Assembly (NCBI GenBank): GCA_034421515.1
Contig: DAOUKH010000003.1
Span: 62,001 to 126,000 of the forward strand
Reading direction: 5' to 3'
Length of the DNA stretch: 64,000 bases
Source: DAOUKH01 sp034421515
GTDB lineage: Bacteria > Chloroflexota > Dehalococcoidia > SHYB01
Under the pieces are notes generated by a model. The model saw only the letters and a list, made by a program, of their open reading frames with translations. It ran no database searches and was not told the DNA's origin. Position numbers and translations under genes: made by a program. Positions 26,093 through 34,057 of the stretch are shown here, one piece after another; the first letter of the stretch is position 1; every line of letters starts with the position of its first letter.

Positions 26093-26605
26093 ATGGCCCA
26101 CGACATGAGCGGCCGCGTGGCCCGGTTTGACGAGCTGCGCGCCAACCGGCAGGCGTTCGTCGATAGCAAGCTCCCCGGACACGAGCGGGAGAACTTCCGC
26201 ATCATCGGGAAGGGGGTCACCGAAGACCCCGCCGATCGGCCCGCCATCACCGCGCCGCACGACTTCAACGTCGGCGGCATCAGGGCCAAGCCGGGCCACG
26301 GCGCGGCGTTGCACAGCCATCTGACCGTGGAGATCTTCATCCCCTTCTCCGGGCGGTGGGAGGTCTACTACGGCGACGACGGCGGGGAAAGCGTGGTCTT
26401 GGGCCCGCTGGACACCTTTTCGGTGCCGGCGGGCGTCATGCGGGGATTCCGCAACGTCGGGGACGACGAGGCGTTCCTGCTGACGATCATCGGCGGGGCG
26501 GAGCCGGGGAAGGTCACGTGGTCGCCGGAGGTTCTCGCCGCCGCCTCGGCGTCGGGCGTCACGCGCAACGAGGCGGGGAATCTGGAGAAGGAGACGTCTG
26601 TGTAA
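26093..26605 (+). CDS. Cupin-domain protein
   Basis: A 170-residue small cupin. The first cupin motif is GHGAALHSHLTVEIFIPFSGRWEVY with metal-binding His, His and Glu, and the second is GPLDTFSVPAGVMRGFRNVG. In the second motif the usual histidine position is less clear. It may be an isomerase, dioxygenase or non-enzymatic binding protein. It ends the MFS-SDR-cupin run, with a 24-bp gap to the SDR. Confidence 0.85.
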   Translation: MAHDMSGRVARFDELRANRQAFVDSKLPGHERENFRIIGKGVTEDPADRPAITAPHDFNVGGIRAKPGHGAALHSHLTVEIFIPFSGRWEVYYGDDGGESVVLGPLDTFSVPAGVMRGFRNVGDDEAFLLTIIGGAEPGKVTWSPEVLAAASASGVTRNEAGNLEKETSV

Positions 26606-26742
26606 CGGCTCTGGTTGTGGGGGAGCGGGCGCGTCGCGACGCGCCCCTACAGGGAAGGGGCACCCCTCCCGGCCCCCGCCCTCCGACGCGCCTGCGGCGC
26701 GTGCCCTCTCTCAGTCTCCCCCAGAGGGGGAGAGGTTAAGGT
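26603..26742. repeat. Dispersed repeats, families A and B
   Basis: Family A (26603-26660: TAACGGCTCTGG, then the palindrome GGGCGCGTCGCGACGCGCCC and CTACAGGG) shares its whole length of about 57 bp with 40701-40757. A family B copy follows at 26691-26742 (GCGCCTGCGGCGC, CAGTCTCCCCCAGAGGGGGA). They fill the gap between the convergent cupin and UGSC-partner genes. Confidence 0.78.
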
Positions 26743-26759
26743 GCCACCTGCGGGGGCGG

Positions 26760-27842
26760 TTAGGCGGGGGCGGGCCTGATCGGGCGGCTGGTGGCCCAGC
26801 CGCCCATGTAGCCCCAGGACTGGATGCAGGCGCAGAAGCCGGCCTGGAGTCCGCCGGCCACGGTGATGAGCAGGTCTTCGGGCTTGCGCAGCACGGCGAG
26901 CATCGTGGTGTCGTCGAGGTCGTCGGGGGTTGCAGGCCAGACGTCCTCGGGCGCGCCGGCGTCCCACTGGATGCGACCGCGGTCAAGCATGGTCTTCAGC
27001 GATACGAGGGCCCGCTCGTGGACGTGCTCCCCGATGGCCTGCTTCGACCAGCCGGCGTCGTAGAGCGGCTGGGCGACAAGGGGATTGAGCACGAAGAAGA
27101 CCTGCCCTCCGCGGCGGATGGTGTGCCAGCAGACCCGCACTTGCTCGATCATATCGAGCAAGGAGGCGTCGGGTTCGCGCGAGCCGCCGTACTGGACGGG
27201 GCTGTCGCAGCCGATGACGGTGACGCCGCCGGCGCTGTCCACGCCGAAGTCGGCATGGAGCGGACCCCAGGGCGCGTCGGGCGACTCGCCGATGCAGTAG
27301 ACGTACTTGCCGGGCGAGCCGAGGACGGACTTGTCACCCGTCTCCGGGTAGCCGCCGCCGAGCACCATCATCACGAGGCGCAGCGCCCGCCCGATCGTGG
27401 CGTTGGCGCGGTAGCCGGGCCCGAAGGCGCTGGTGCCGTAGTTGATTTCGAGGTCGTCGACGACCGGGCCGCTGACGATCACCAGCGGCCCCGCGGGGTG
27501 CGTCGTGGCCTGGAGCCCGTTGAGGTTGAAGCGCTCGTCGAGGGCGGCCTCGACGGCGGCCAGCACCACGGGGAAGTAGTCGGGACGGCAGCCCGCCATC
27601 ACGGCGTTGGCGGCGACGGTCTCGATGGTGGCCACTCCCATGCGCGGCGGCACCGGCCCGAGGACCTCTTGAGGGTCGCGCCCGCTGCCCTCGACCATGC
27701 GCTCGATGAGGTCGGGGGTCGGTGGGATGATGGGCAGGCCGTCGGTCCAGCCCTTGCGGTAGAACTCCTCGATGGTCTCGATGCAGGAGTCCCAGCTATC
27801 GGCCGCGGTGAAGGTGGACGCCGCTTCGCCGGACTGGGTCAT
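26760..27842 (-). CDS. UGSC-partner protein, copy 1 (function unknown)
   Basis: A 360-residue soluble protein with no family I can name. The ATG at 27842 overlaps the stop of the UGSC selenoprotein gene (ATGA), so translation is probably coupled. A paralogue stands behind the second UGSC gene at 30365-31408. Shared blocks: G-x-TDGLPI-[IV]-PPT near residue 25-35, NAVMAGC-x-P near 80, a VIVNGP/VIVSGPV block, NATIGRALRL, and SPGKYVYCIGE versus FPGKFSLCFGE. The shared cysteines in NAVMAGC and the YCIGE/LCFGE block could react with the selenocysteine of the partner. It is the last gene of the minus-strand array. Confidence 0.85.
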   Translation of the reverse strand: MTQSGEAASTFTAADSWDSCIETIEEFYRKGWTDGLPIIPPTPDLIERMVEGSGRDPQEVLGPVPPRMGVATIETVAANAVMAGCRPDYFPVVLAAVEAALDERFNLNGLQATTHPAGPLVIVSGPVVDDLEINYGTSAFGPGYRANATIGRALRLVMMVLGGGYPETGDKSVLGSPGKYVYCIGESPDAPWGPLHADFGVDSAGGVTVIGCDSPVQYGGSREPDASLLDMIEQVRVCWHTIRRGGQVFFVLNPLVAQPLYDAGWSKQAIGEHVHERALVSLKTMLDRGRIQWDAGAPEDVWPATPDDLDDTTMLAVLRKPEDLLITVAGGLQAGFCACIQSWGYMGGWATSRPIRPAPA

Positions 27843-28435
27843 GGCCGGTTTGCGGCTCGCGCGGCCGTTGGGGGCTCGGCGGATTTCGGGGTCAGCGTCC
27901 CTTCCATCAGCCATCGGACTACGCCGGGGTAGGCCGCTTCGCCCTGGGCCCGGTTGGCCTCGGCGTCGCCGAGATAGCCGGGGAGGATGACGGGCTCGAA
28001 TTCCTCGCAGCGCAGGTGGCGCCGCTTCATGAACGCCAACTGGCGGAAGACGTCGAGGATGACGACGGCGGCGGGGATGCCGTCGGTCTCGAAGGTGATC
28101 CCGTCGTGCATACAGCACGACGTGCAGGAGCCTCAGGCCCCGACGCCGATCACCATGGAGTCGACCTGCGCCTTCAGCTCCTCGTACATGTCCGGCGGGA
28201 CCCGGGCCGAGAGGTTGGGCTTGCGTTTGAGGATTACTTGGTCGACGCCGTTATGTTCCTGTAGGAGCTCGCCGATGCGCTCAAGGACGATGTGGCTGTC
28301 TTGGACGCCGTCGTCGAGCAGGCCGACGGTCTTCCCCCGGAGGGTGTCCACACGTCTGGCGAGGGAGGTTGGCTCGCGCCAGACGTGGCCGGACGGGTCG
28401 ACGACGGTGATTTCTCGGTTCACGGTCTGCGCCAT
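27839..28435 (-). CDS. UGSC-family selenoprotein, copy 1 (Sec codon 101)
   Basis: About 198 residues if the UGA at 28135-28133 is read as selenocysteine. The site reads VIGVGA-U-GSCTSCCMHDG. U-G-S-C is the defining motif of the UGSC family, known from marine bacterial selenoprotein surveys; other members have T or C at the first place. Extra cysteines at 107 and 108 are specific to this copy. The frame continues open for 98 residues after the UGA and ends in a 4-bp overlap with the partner gene. A SECIS-like hairpin follows the UGA. The start is uncertain: ATG 28435 (used here), ATG 28456 or GTG 28492. Function is unknown; a thiol/selenol redox or transfer role is an inference. Confidence 0.87.
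28102..28122 (-). promoter_or_regulatory. SECIS hairpin of UGSC copy 1
   Basis: Ten nt after the UGA, eight perfect base pairs (CGUCGUGC with GCACGACG) close the loop UGUAU. The loop G is the 20th nt after the UGA. Both the distance and the GU in the loop fit the bacterial SECIS pattern, and copy 2 has the same loop at the same distance. Confidence 0.75.
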
Positions 28436-28452
28436 GGCGTTAGCCGTGCGGG

Positions 28453-28653
28453 TCATCTTGCAGCGCTTGGGGTGGGAGGGTTGAAGGTCCACCCCTCTTT
28501 TTCCATATCGTCAATGTAAATGCGCAGGACATCGTCGGCGTTACGGATGGCATCATCCAGGGTCTTCCCAGTCGCCGCTACGCCGTCGATATCAGGAAAG
28601 GTCACCCAGTACATGCCCTTCTCCCGTTCTATCAGCGCGGGATATGTCAGCAT
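28453..28653 (-). CDS. Orphan HicB-like protein
   Basis: A 66-residue HicB-fold protein: ALIEREKGMYWVTFPDIDGVAATGKTLDDAIRNADDVL is the characteristic stretch. The ATG at 28653 follows GGGAG at 7 nt, so it is preferred over an upstream start at 28686. No HicA gene lies directly beside it; a full hicAB pair lies 43 bp upstream. It may be a duplicated antitoxin or a relic of a second locus. Confidence 0.75.
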   Translation of the reverse strand: MLTYPALIEREKGMYWVTFPDIDGVAATGKTLDDAIRNADDVLRIYIDDMEKEGWTFNPPTPSAAR

Positions 28654-28695
28654 GCCGTCACTCCCAACCGCAATACCTGAATGCACCGGCGGAAG

Positions 28696-28911
28696 TCACG
28701 CCTGCATCAGGCGTTCGCCCTTCGGCTCCGGAATCGGGTCGCCGAACTCTCGCGCCGTCTCAAGCCACAAGTCCATAGCCTCGTTGATGTGCACCAAGGC
28801 CGCCTCCTGCGTGTCGCCGTGGGCGGCGCAACCCGGAAGCTCGGGCACTTCGGCCACGAAGGCACCGTCTTCGTTGCTCCAATAGATGATGATCTCGTAC
28901 TTGTGCATCAT
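28696..28911 (-). CDS. hicB: HicB-type antitoxin
   Basis: A 71-residue protein: YEIIIYWSNEDGAFVAEVPELPGCAAHGDTQEAALVHINEAMDLWLE is the HicB core with the ELPGC motif. Its start overlaps the hicA stop by 4 bp. Its neighbour is HicA, and it lies inside an array of metabolic and selenoprotein genes. Confidence 0.88.
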   Translation of the reverse strand: MMHKYEIIIYWSNEDGAFVAEVPELPGCAAHGDTQEAALVHINEAMDLWLETAREFGDPIPEPKGERLMQA

Positions 28912-29165
28912 GATCCCTCTTCAAGCCGGTGTCTCAGGATGACATGACGGACCTGTCGGACCTGGTAGGGCTTGGCATGGTTGCCGTCGCGCTGCAAATT
29001 CACCCGTTCCCGGACGCCTTCTTTCCTGAAGATGTGATGACTGCCCCGCGTCCGCTCAACGAATCCTAAGCGTAGCAGGAATAGCCGCAGGTCGTCGAAG
29101 CGGACATTTGCGTCTGACCGACCGCTGAGAATCCTGTGGCGTAACTCGTTGCTGCGAGATGTCAT
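28908..29165 (-). CDS. hicA: HicA-type mRNA interferase toxin
   Basis: An 85-residue basic protein. The HicA motif GSHHIF at residues 41-46 contains the catalytic histidine, and NLQRDGNHAKPYQVRQVRHVI is typical of the C-terminal half. An N-terminal extension of about 22 residues precedes the usual start. It pairs with the HicB that overlaps its end. The gene begins only 12 bp after the alpha-hydroxy-acid oxidase gene. Confidence 0.85.
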   Translation of the reverse strand: MTSRSNELRHRILSGRSDANVRFDDLRLFLLRLGFVERTRGSHHIFRKEGVRERVNLQRDGNHAKPYQVRQVRHVILRHRLEEGS

Positions 29166-29177
29166 CGCCGTCGCGCC

Positions 29178-30362
29178 CTAACCCCTATGCCCACGCCGGC
29201 GGACGTGGGCGGCGCTGAGGTCGGCGACGCTGGGGCAGCCGAGGAGGGCCAGGGCGCGGCGGAGCTCGGTGCGGAGGAGATCGAGGGCGCGGTCGACGCC
29301 GGGCTCGCCGCCGGCGCCGATGCCGTAGAGGTAGGCGCGTCCGATGGCGACGGCGCGCGCGCCGAGGGCCAGCGCCTTCGCCACGTCGGCGCCGCGGCGG
29401 ACGCCGCCGTCGAGGATGACCTCGGCCCGGCCCGCCACCGACTCGACGACGGCGGGCAGCGCGTCGAGGGCCGCCGGGGCGTGGTCGAGCTGGCGCCCGC
29501 CGTGGTTCGACACGACGATCCCCTGCGCGCCGAGCGACGCCGCCCGCGCCGCATCCTCGGGGTCGAGTATCCCCTTGACCGCGAAGGGGCCGTTCCACTC
29601 GGCGATCATCCATTCCAGGTCGTCCCACGTCACCGAGGGGTCGAACTGGGTGTTGATGTACGTCCACAGCGCGGTGAGGTCGCCGCGGCCCGCGTCGCCC
29701 TGGCCCGCGACGTTGGCGAACCCGATGCGGCGACTCGTCAGGAAGTTCCACCACCACGACGGATGCAGCGCCGCGTCGAAGGCCGCCCCCAGGGTGAGCG
29801 ACGGTGGGATGGTCATGCCGTTCCGGAGGTCGCGCTCCCGCTGGCCGAAGACGGGCATGTCGGCGGTGAGCATCAGGGCGTCGTAGCCGGCGTCGCGGCA
29901 GCGGCTGAAGAACTCGCGGACGAGCCCCCGGTCCTTCCAGACGTAGATCTGGAACCAGTTCGGGCCGTCGGACGCCGCGGCGAGCTCCTCGATCGACAGC
30001 GTGCTCAACGAGGAGAGCGAGTAGATCAGCCCGGCCCGGTGGGCCGACCGCGCCGCGGCGGCCTCGCCCTCGTGGTGGAAGAGCCGCGTCATGCCCGTCG
30101 GCGCGAGCATGACCGGCATCGATACCGGCGTCCCCAGGACGGTGGTGGAGAGATCGACCGTCGACACGTCCCGAAGCACGCGGGGCAGGAGCTCGTAGTC
30201 CTGGAACGCCGCCTCGTTACGCCGCGCCGTGACCTCGTCCTCGGCGGCGCCGTCGGCGTAGTCGAACACGGCGCGGGGCAGGCGGCGCATAGCGAGGCGG
30301 CGCAGGTCGGCGATGGAGTGGCAGCGGGCCAGCCGCGCCTCGGTGGAGAAGGGGAGCGGCAT
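29178..30362 (-). CDS. FMN-dependent alpha-hydroxy-acid oxidizing protein
   Basis: A 394-residue TIM-barrel flavoenzyme of the lactate dehydrogenase/glycolate oxidase/lactate monooxygenase family. Marks: RAVFDYADGAAEDEVTARRNEAAF at the N-terminus, PVMLAPTGMTRLFHHEGE, WFQIYVWKDRG, LTADMPVFGQRERDLRNGM, and the active-site block VKGILDPEDA...GIVVSNHGGRQLDHAPAALDALP with its catalytic His and Arg. It begins 2 bp after UGSC-partner copy 2 and is clearly part of the same array. It would oxidise a 2-hydroxy acid to the 2-oxo acid. Confidence 0.93.
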   Translation of the reverse strand: MPLPFSTEARLARCHSIADLRRLAMRRLPRAVFDYADGAAEDEVTARRNEAAFQDYELLPRVLRDVSTVDLSTTVLGTPVSMPVMLAPTGMTRLFHHEGEAAAARSAHRAGLIYSLSSLSTLSIEELAAASDGPNWFQIYVWKDRGLVREFFSRCRDAGYDALMLTADMPVFGQRERDLRNGMTIPPSLTLGAAFDAALHPSWWWNFLTSRRIGFANVAGQGDAGRGDLTALWTYINTQFDPSVTWDDLEWMIAEWNGPFAVKGILDPEDAARAASLGAQGIVVSNHGGRQLDHAPAALDALPAVVESVAGRAEVILDGGVRRGADVAKALALGARAVAIGRAYLYGIGAGGEPGVDRALDLLRTELRRALALLGCPSVADLSAAHVRRRGHRG

Positions 30363-30364
30363 CG

Positions 30365-31408
30365 CTACCGCCGTATCGGCTTGGTGACCGACTTGGGCGA
30401 GCCGAACGACGGCATGTAGGTCGAGTGCAGGCCGCCGTCGCCGCCGGCCACGGCGATCATCCAATAGTCCGCCGTCGGCACCATCGGGTACATGCCGTCC
30501 ACGATCAGGTCGGGGCGGGTGTCGCGGCGGCTTCTCGCGGTCGCGTGGATGCGGTCGCCGGGCAGGCGGGTGTGTTCGTGGAAGTAGCGCTTGACGTCGT
30601 CCTTCGACCAGCCCCCTTCGGCCAGGGCGCGGGCGTGGCCGGGGTTGAAGACCACCAGCGGCTCGCCGGTGAAAAGGGAGAACTGCGTGATCGCGGGCGC
30701 GGTCATCGTCTGCGCGAAGGCGGCCATGCCGCCCTCGGCCATGACACGGTCGCCGTAGGTGCAGTTCAGCGTCGTGTTGGGCGCGATGACGGTGACGCAG
30801 CTCTCGTCCGCGTCGAAGCCGCGTTCGACGTGGAGCGGGTCCCAGGGGCTCTCTTCTTCATTCTCGCCGAAGCACAGAGAGAATTTGCCGGGAAAGCCCT
30901 GCGTCGCCTTGTCGACCTCGCCGGGCACGGCGCCCCCGATGTTGAGCAGAATCAGGCGGACGGCCCGCCCGATCGAGGCGTTGGCGCGGGTTCCCGGCCC
31001 GAGGCACCCGGCGCCGGAGTTGATCCCGATCTCGTGGCGGATAGGGCCGTTCACAATGACGCCGACCCCCACGGGGTTGGTGGTGGTCTGGATGCTGTAG
31101 AGGAGGAACTCCTCCTCGGTCATCGCCTCGACGGCGGTGGCGACCACCGGCATGTGCTCGGGCAGGCAGCCCGCCATCACCGCGTTCACCGCGACCTTCT
31201 CGACGGTGGCCTCGGCCACCGCAGGGTGCACGACGCCGAGGACGTCGTCGGGCGCCCGACCCGACGCGGCGACCATCGCCGCGACGCGCTCCTCCGTGGG
31301 CGGCACGATGGGCAGCCCGTCGGTCATGCCGCGGGCGTGGAAATACTCGATGGCCTCGTCGTAGCCGCCCGCGGAGACGCGCGTGGAGGTGAGGTGTGGG
31401 TCGGCCAT
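30365..31408 (-). CDS. UGSC-partner protein, copy 2 (function unknown)
   Basis: A 347-residue paralogue of the protein at 26760-27842. Shared blocks: GMTDGLPIVPPTEERV, NAVMAGCLPEHMPVV, TTTNPVGVGVIVNGPI, GPGTRANASIGRAVRLIL, GFPGKFSLCFGENEE and a C-terminal W-M-I-A-V-A-G-G region. It begins 5 bp after the stop of UGSC copy 2. No signal peptide or membrane span is seen. The two copies have diverged a lot outside the shared blocks, which suggests an old duplication and different substrates. Confidence 0.85.
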   Translation of the reverse strand: MADPHLTSTRVSAGGYDEAIEYFHARGMTDGLPIVPPTEERVAAMVAASGRAPDDVLGVVHPAVAEATVEKVAVNAVMAGCLPEHMPVVATAVEAMTEEEFLLYSIQTTTNPVGVGVIVNGPIRHEIGINSGAGCLGPGTRANASIGRAVRLILLNIGGAVPGEVDKATQGFPGKFSLCFGENEEESPWDPLHVERGFDADESCVTVIAPNTTLNCTYGDRVMAEGGMAAFAQTMTAPAITQFSLFTGEPLVVFNPGHARALAEGGWSKDDVKRYFHEHTRLPGDRIHATARSRRDTRPDLIVDGMYPMVPTADYWMIAVAGGDGGLHSTYMPSFGSPKSVTKPIRR

Positions 31409-31413
31409 CGCGG

Positions 31414-31992
31414 CTATGCCTCGGACGCCTCGGCGGGAACGTTCACCACGCCCCGGTCAGGGACCAGGAGGGCGGCGACGGCGGCGTCGAGCGCCCGGTA
31501 GGCGATTTCGCGGACCAAGGGTTCGTCAAGCGTGTCGTAGGGGAAGGGGAGGATGACCTGGGGCAGCGCCGGCATCCCCCGGCCCTTCGCCGAGGCCGCC
31601 GCCAGGGCTTGGAAGGCCTTGGTGCTCACGGTCACCGTGGGGATGCCCTGCTTCTCGATCTCGATGCTGTCGTGGATACACCACGCGGTGCAGGAGCCTC
31701 AGTTGCCGAGACCGTTGATCACGGCGTCGGCCTTGGCCGTCAGGTCCTCCATCTCCTCCGGGGTGAGGGGAACCCCGATCTCGGTGAGCTTGGTGACCAC
31801 GCCCTCGATCTCATACCGCTCGTACAACAGCTCCTCGAACTGCTCCAGCGAGACGTTGAAGGACCACCATTGGTTGTTGATGACGCCGATGGTCTTGCCG
31901 CGCAGGCTCGTCAGGCGCGGCGCGGGGGGCGTGCCGGCGGTTGGCGTCTCGGGCGTTGGTAGCAGAAGTGACAAAGGCTGCTCGTCGGGCAT
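31414..31992 (-). CDS. UGSC-family selenoprotein, copy 2 (Sec codon 98)
   Basis: A 192-residue protein if the UGA at 31701-31699 is read as selenocysteine. The site is INGLGN-U-GSCTAWCIHDS. Alignment with copy 1 continues on both sides: LRGKT-[VI]-G before, and U-GSCT--C-[MI]-HD----E--GIP after, so the UGA falls at exactly the same column. A 25-residue Pro/Thr-rich leader precedes the domain. The SECIS-like hairpin at 31671-31685 has the same loop and distance as in copy 1. A further cysteine at 105 is shared. The partner gene follows 5 bp downstream. Confidence 0.88.
31671..31685 (-). promoter_or_regulatory. SECIS hairpin of UGSC copy 2
   Basis: CGUGG pairs with CCACG around the loop UGUAU; the loop G is the 20th nt after the UGA, as in copy 1. 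The stem is shorter (5 bp) than in copy 1 (8 bp). The stem bases differ between the copies while pairing is kept, which supports selection on structure. Confidence 0.72.
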
Positions 31993-32023
31993 CTCGTCCT
32001 CCTTTTGGGCCGTGGGCGGCGGG

Positions 32024-32965
32024 CTAGTAGCCGCCCTGGGCCTCGAAGATGCGGCGCGGGTTCTCGACCGTCATCTCCTCGACCTGGGCTTCGGTGACGC
32101 CGAGGTCGAGGAGGAGGGGGAGGACCTCGGCTTGGATGAGGCCGTAGTTGGACTTCCAGGGGCGGTCGGGGTCGGGCGGGCCGAGCGCCATGTAGCAGCT
32201 CGTGTCGTGGGAGAGGACCATGCGGTCGGAATGGCCGCGCTCGCACATCTGGGCGACCACCGCCGCGCGCCGCTCCGTCGGGAGCCCAAGCCCGAAGCGG
32301 TCCATGCCGACGTAGCTGCCGCGCTTGACGATGGCCTCGATGTATTCCAGGTCTTCGCTGTCGCCGGTGTGTCCAATGACCACGCGGCTCAGGTCGACGC
32401 CGGCCCGCTCGAAGACGTTCTGCTGCGCCAGGCCGTTGGCGTTGCGGACGAAGGTGTGCGTCGAGATCGGGACGCCCGTCTTGCGGTGGGCGATGGCCGC
32501 TGCCTTCAGGATCTGCACGTTCGCCCCATCCACGACGGGCTCGGAGGCGACCTTGATCGCTCCCGCCTTCACGCCGGTATCGGCGACGCCCTCCTCGATG
32601 TCGTGAATGAAGAGGTCGGCCATCTCCTCAGGGCTCATGCGGGAGATGGAGCGGGGCGGGTCAAGCCAGAGGCCGGTGGAGACGATCATGTTGAGGTCGA
32701 CCCGGTCGGCGACCTCCTTGAGTCGCGCGATGTCGCGCCCCAAGTCGATGGTGGTGAGGTCGAGGATCGTGTCGACGCCGTTCGCCTTCGCCTCGTTGAG
32801 GGTGGTGATCGCCTTCTGGACCTCGGCCTCGCGGTCCCAGAGGTGCGGCCAGTTGTCGAGCACGCCGGCCGAGTGGATGAAGACGTGCTCATGCATCAGC
32901 GTGAAGCCGAGCTCGTCGATGGGCTTCGGCCCGCGCATGGTGTTGACGGTGGGAGTGTCGGCCAT
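32024..32965 (-). CDS. Phosphotriesterase-family metal hydrolase
   Basis: A 313-residue amidohydrolase-fold protein of the PTE family (parathion hydrolase, lactonase and resiniferatoxin-binding-like groups). The metal motif is LMHEHVF near residues 23-29; GAIKVASE has the bridging lysine; PISTHTF and VIGHTGDSEDLEYI give two more metal histidines, and LSHDTSCY the final aspartate. Many members act as lactonases. The ATG at 32965 fits the family start; the open frame continues upstream only as a shadow. It lies 11 bp after the 266-residue gene and 31 bp before UGSC copy 2. Confidence 0.92.
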   Translation of the reverse strand: MADTPTVNTMRGPKPIDELGFTLMHEHVFIHSAGVLDNWPHLWDREAEVQKAITTLNEAKANGVDTILDLTTIDLGRDIARLKEVADRVDLNMIVSTGLWLDPPRSISRMSPEEMADLFIHDIEEGVADTGVKAGAIKVASEPVVDGANVQILKAAAIAHRKTGVPISTHTFVRNANGLAQQNVFERAGVDLSRVVIGHTGDSEDLEYIEAIVKRGSYVGMDRFGLGLPTERRAAVVAQMCERGHSDRMVLSHDTSCYMALGPPDPDRPWKSNYGLIQAEVLPLLLDLGVTEAQVEEMTVENPRRIFEAQGGY

Positions 32966-32976
32966 GGTCGGTTCTC

Positions 32977-33777
32977 CTACCAAAGCTGGTCGGTGTAGGT
33001 GTCCGTGCCAACGACGGTCGGGATGAAGGGCGCGGCGAAGACCACGCGCCCCAGCCCGGACTCGCCGAGGTCGGCGCTCAGCTTGAGGAACTTGTTCCAG
33101 CACTCCCGGGGGTCGGCTTCAAGGAAGTAGAGCTGCAAGGTCATCAGCTCCGGCTCCTCCACGCCGGGGATTTCCATGGGCGCGCCGCGCTCGCTCTCCT
33201 TGGGGAGGACCGCCGACCATCCCGCGCAGGAGGCCACCGGGGAGTCCTTCATGAAGTCCACGAGGTACCGCGCTTGGAACCACTGGTCGACTTCCTCGCG
33301 GGCAGTGTCACCGTTGGGCATCGTGGCGATGGTCACCAGTCCCTTGTACCGGTGGTCGAGGGCGAGCTCGATGGGCACGGGGTCCTCGTCGCGGTAGAAG
33401 CGCCAATCGTACCAGTAGTTCGAGGTGTGGACGTGCGTGCGCTCGGGGAAGCCGCGCCCATTCTCATAGAGCCAGTGCACCTGCGGCCTCGACCATGCCG
33501 ACTTCTCGGCGTGGTAGCCCTTCAGGTGCCAGTAGATCGCAAGATAGGAGCCCGCGTCCGCCGGCTTGGCGAAGGGGCTGTCCTGGGGGAAGCGCAGGTC
33601 TTTGAGGTCGCGCGTGGCCACCCACCGGCGGCCGGCGAAGATGTAGGGGCCGGTCATGCAGCCGCCGTAGAAGTGGTCCCGCTCGTACCAGCGGTTGTAC
33701 TCCTTTTCGAAGCCCTTGTGGGGCTCGACCATGGTGTAGAGCATCGACCCCACCTGCACCGGATACTCGACCTTCAT
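32977..33777 (-). CDS. Protein of unknown function, 266 residues
   Basis: A soluble protein rich in aromatic residues, with GFEKEYNRWYERDHFYGG at about 22-39, which recalls the start of EthD-like dimeric alpha-beta barrel proteins. It also has LAIYWHLKGYH and YKGLVTIATMPNGDTAREEVDQWF. No known catalytic motif is visible. A second ferredoxin-like unit may occupy residues 140-260 (a repeat of the barrel fold), but this is an inference. It is embedded in the array 13 bp after the MoaD-like gene. Confidence 0.8.
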   Translation of the reverse strand: MKVEYPVQVGSMLYTMVEPHKGFEKEYNRWYERDHFYGGCMTGPYIFAGRRWVATRDLKDLRFPQDSPFAKPADAGSYLAIYWHLKGYHAEKSAWSRPQVHWLYENGRGFPERTHVHTSNYWYDWRFYRDEDPVPIELALDHRYKGLVTIATMPNGDTAREEVDQWFQARYLVDFMKDSPVASCAGWSAVLPKESERGAPMEIPGVEEPELMTLQLYFLEADPRECWNKFLKLSADLGESGLGRVVFAAPFIPTVVGTDTYTDQLW

Positions 33778-33790
33778 CGCGGCCTCCCGT

Positions 33791-34057
33791 CTACCCGCCG
33801 CCCACGGCGGGGATGAAATGCACTTCGCTCGATTCCTCCACCGGCTGGAGCAGGCCGAGCTGGGTCTGGTCGCCGTCCACGACGACGGACATGCCCGGCA
33901 TCACCTCACCTTCAAAGACCAGCCGCGCCTCGATGCCGGGGAAGCGCCGTTCCAATTCGGCGACGACCTCCCCCACCGTGCCGCCGTCCGCCGACACCCG
34001 CCGGACACCGCCGGTCAGCGCCTGCAGCTGCGTCGGAATCCACGCCTCCGGCACCAC
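33791..34057 (-). CDS. MoaD/ThiS-family small protein
   Basis: An 88-residue ubiquitin-like protein ending in the Gly-Gly tail (FIPAVGGG), which in MoaD and ThiS is adenylated and carries sulfur. The body shows LQALTGGVRRVSADGGTVGEVVAELERRFPGI and V-x-G. The GTG at 34057 shares a base with the stop of the large-subunit gene (TAGTG), so translation is probably coupled. Being tied to a molybdoenzyme gene, a role in sulfur delivery or in making molybdopterin is likely. Confidence 0.85.
   Translation of the reverse strand: MVPEAWIPTQLQALTGGVRRVSADGGTVGEVVAELERRFPGIEARLVFEGEVMPGMSVVVDGDQTQLGLLQPVEESSEVHFIPAVGGG

Noticed and set aside
27839..28435. UGSC copy 1 as a pseudogene split by a stop codon
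   Set aside because: The stop is UGA, at the family's known Sec position, with a SECIS-like hairpin, and copy 2 has the same arrangement.
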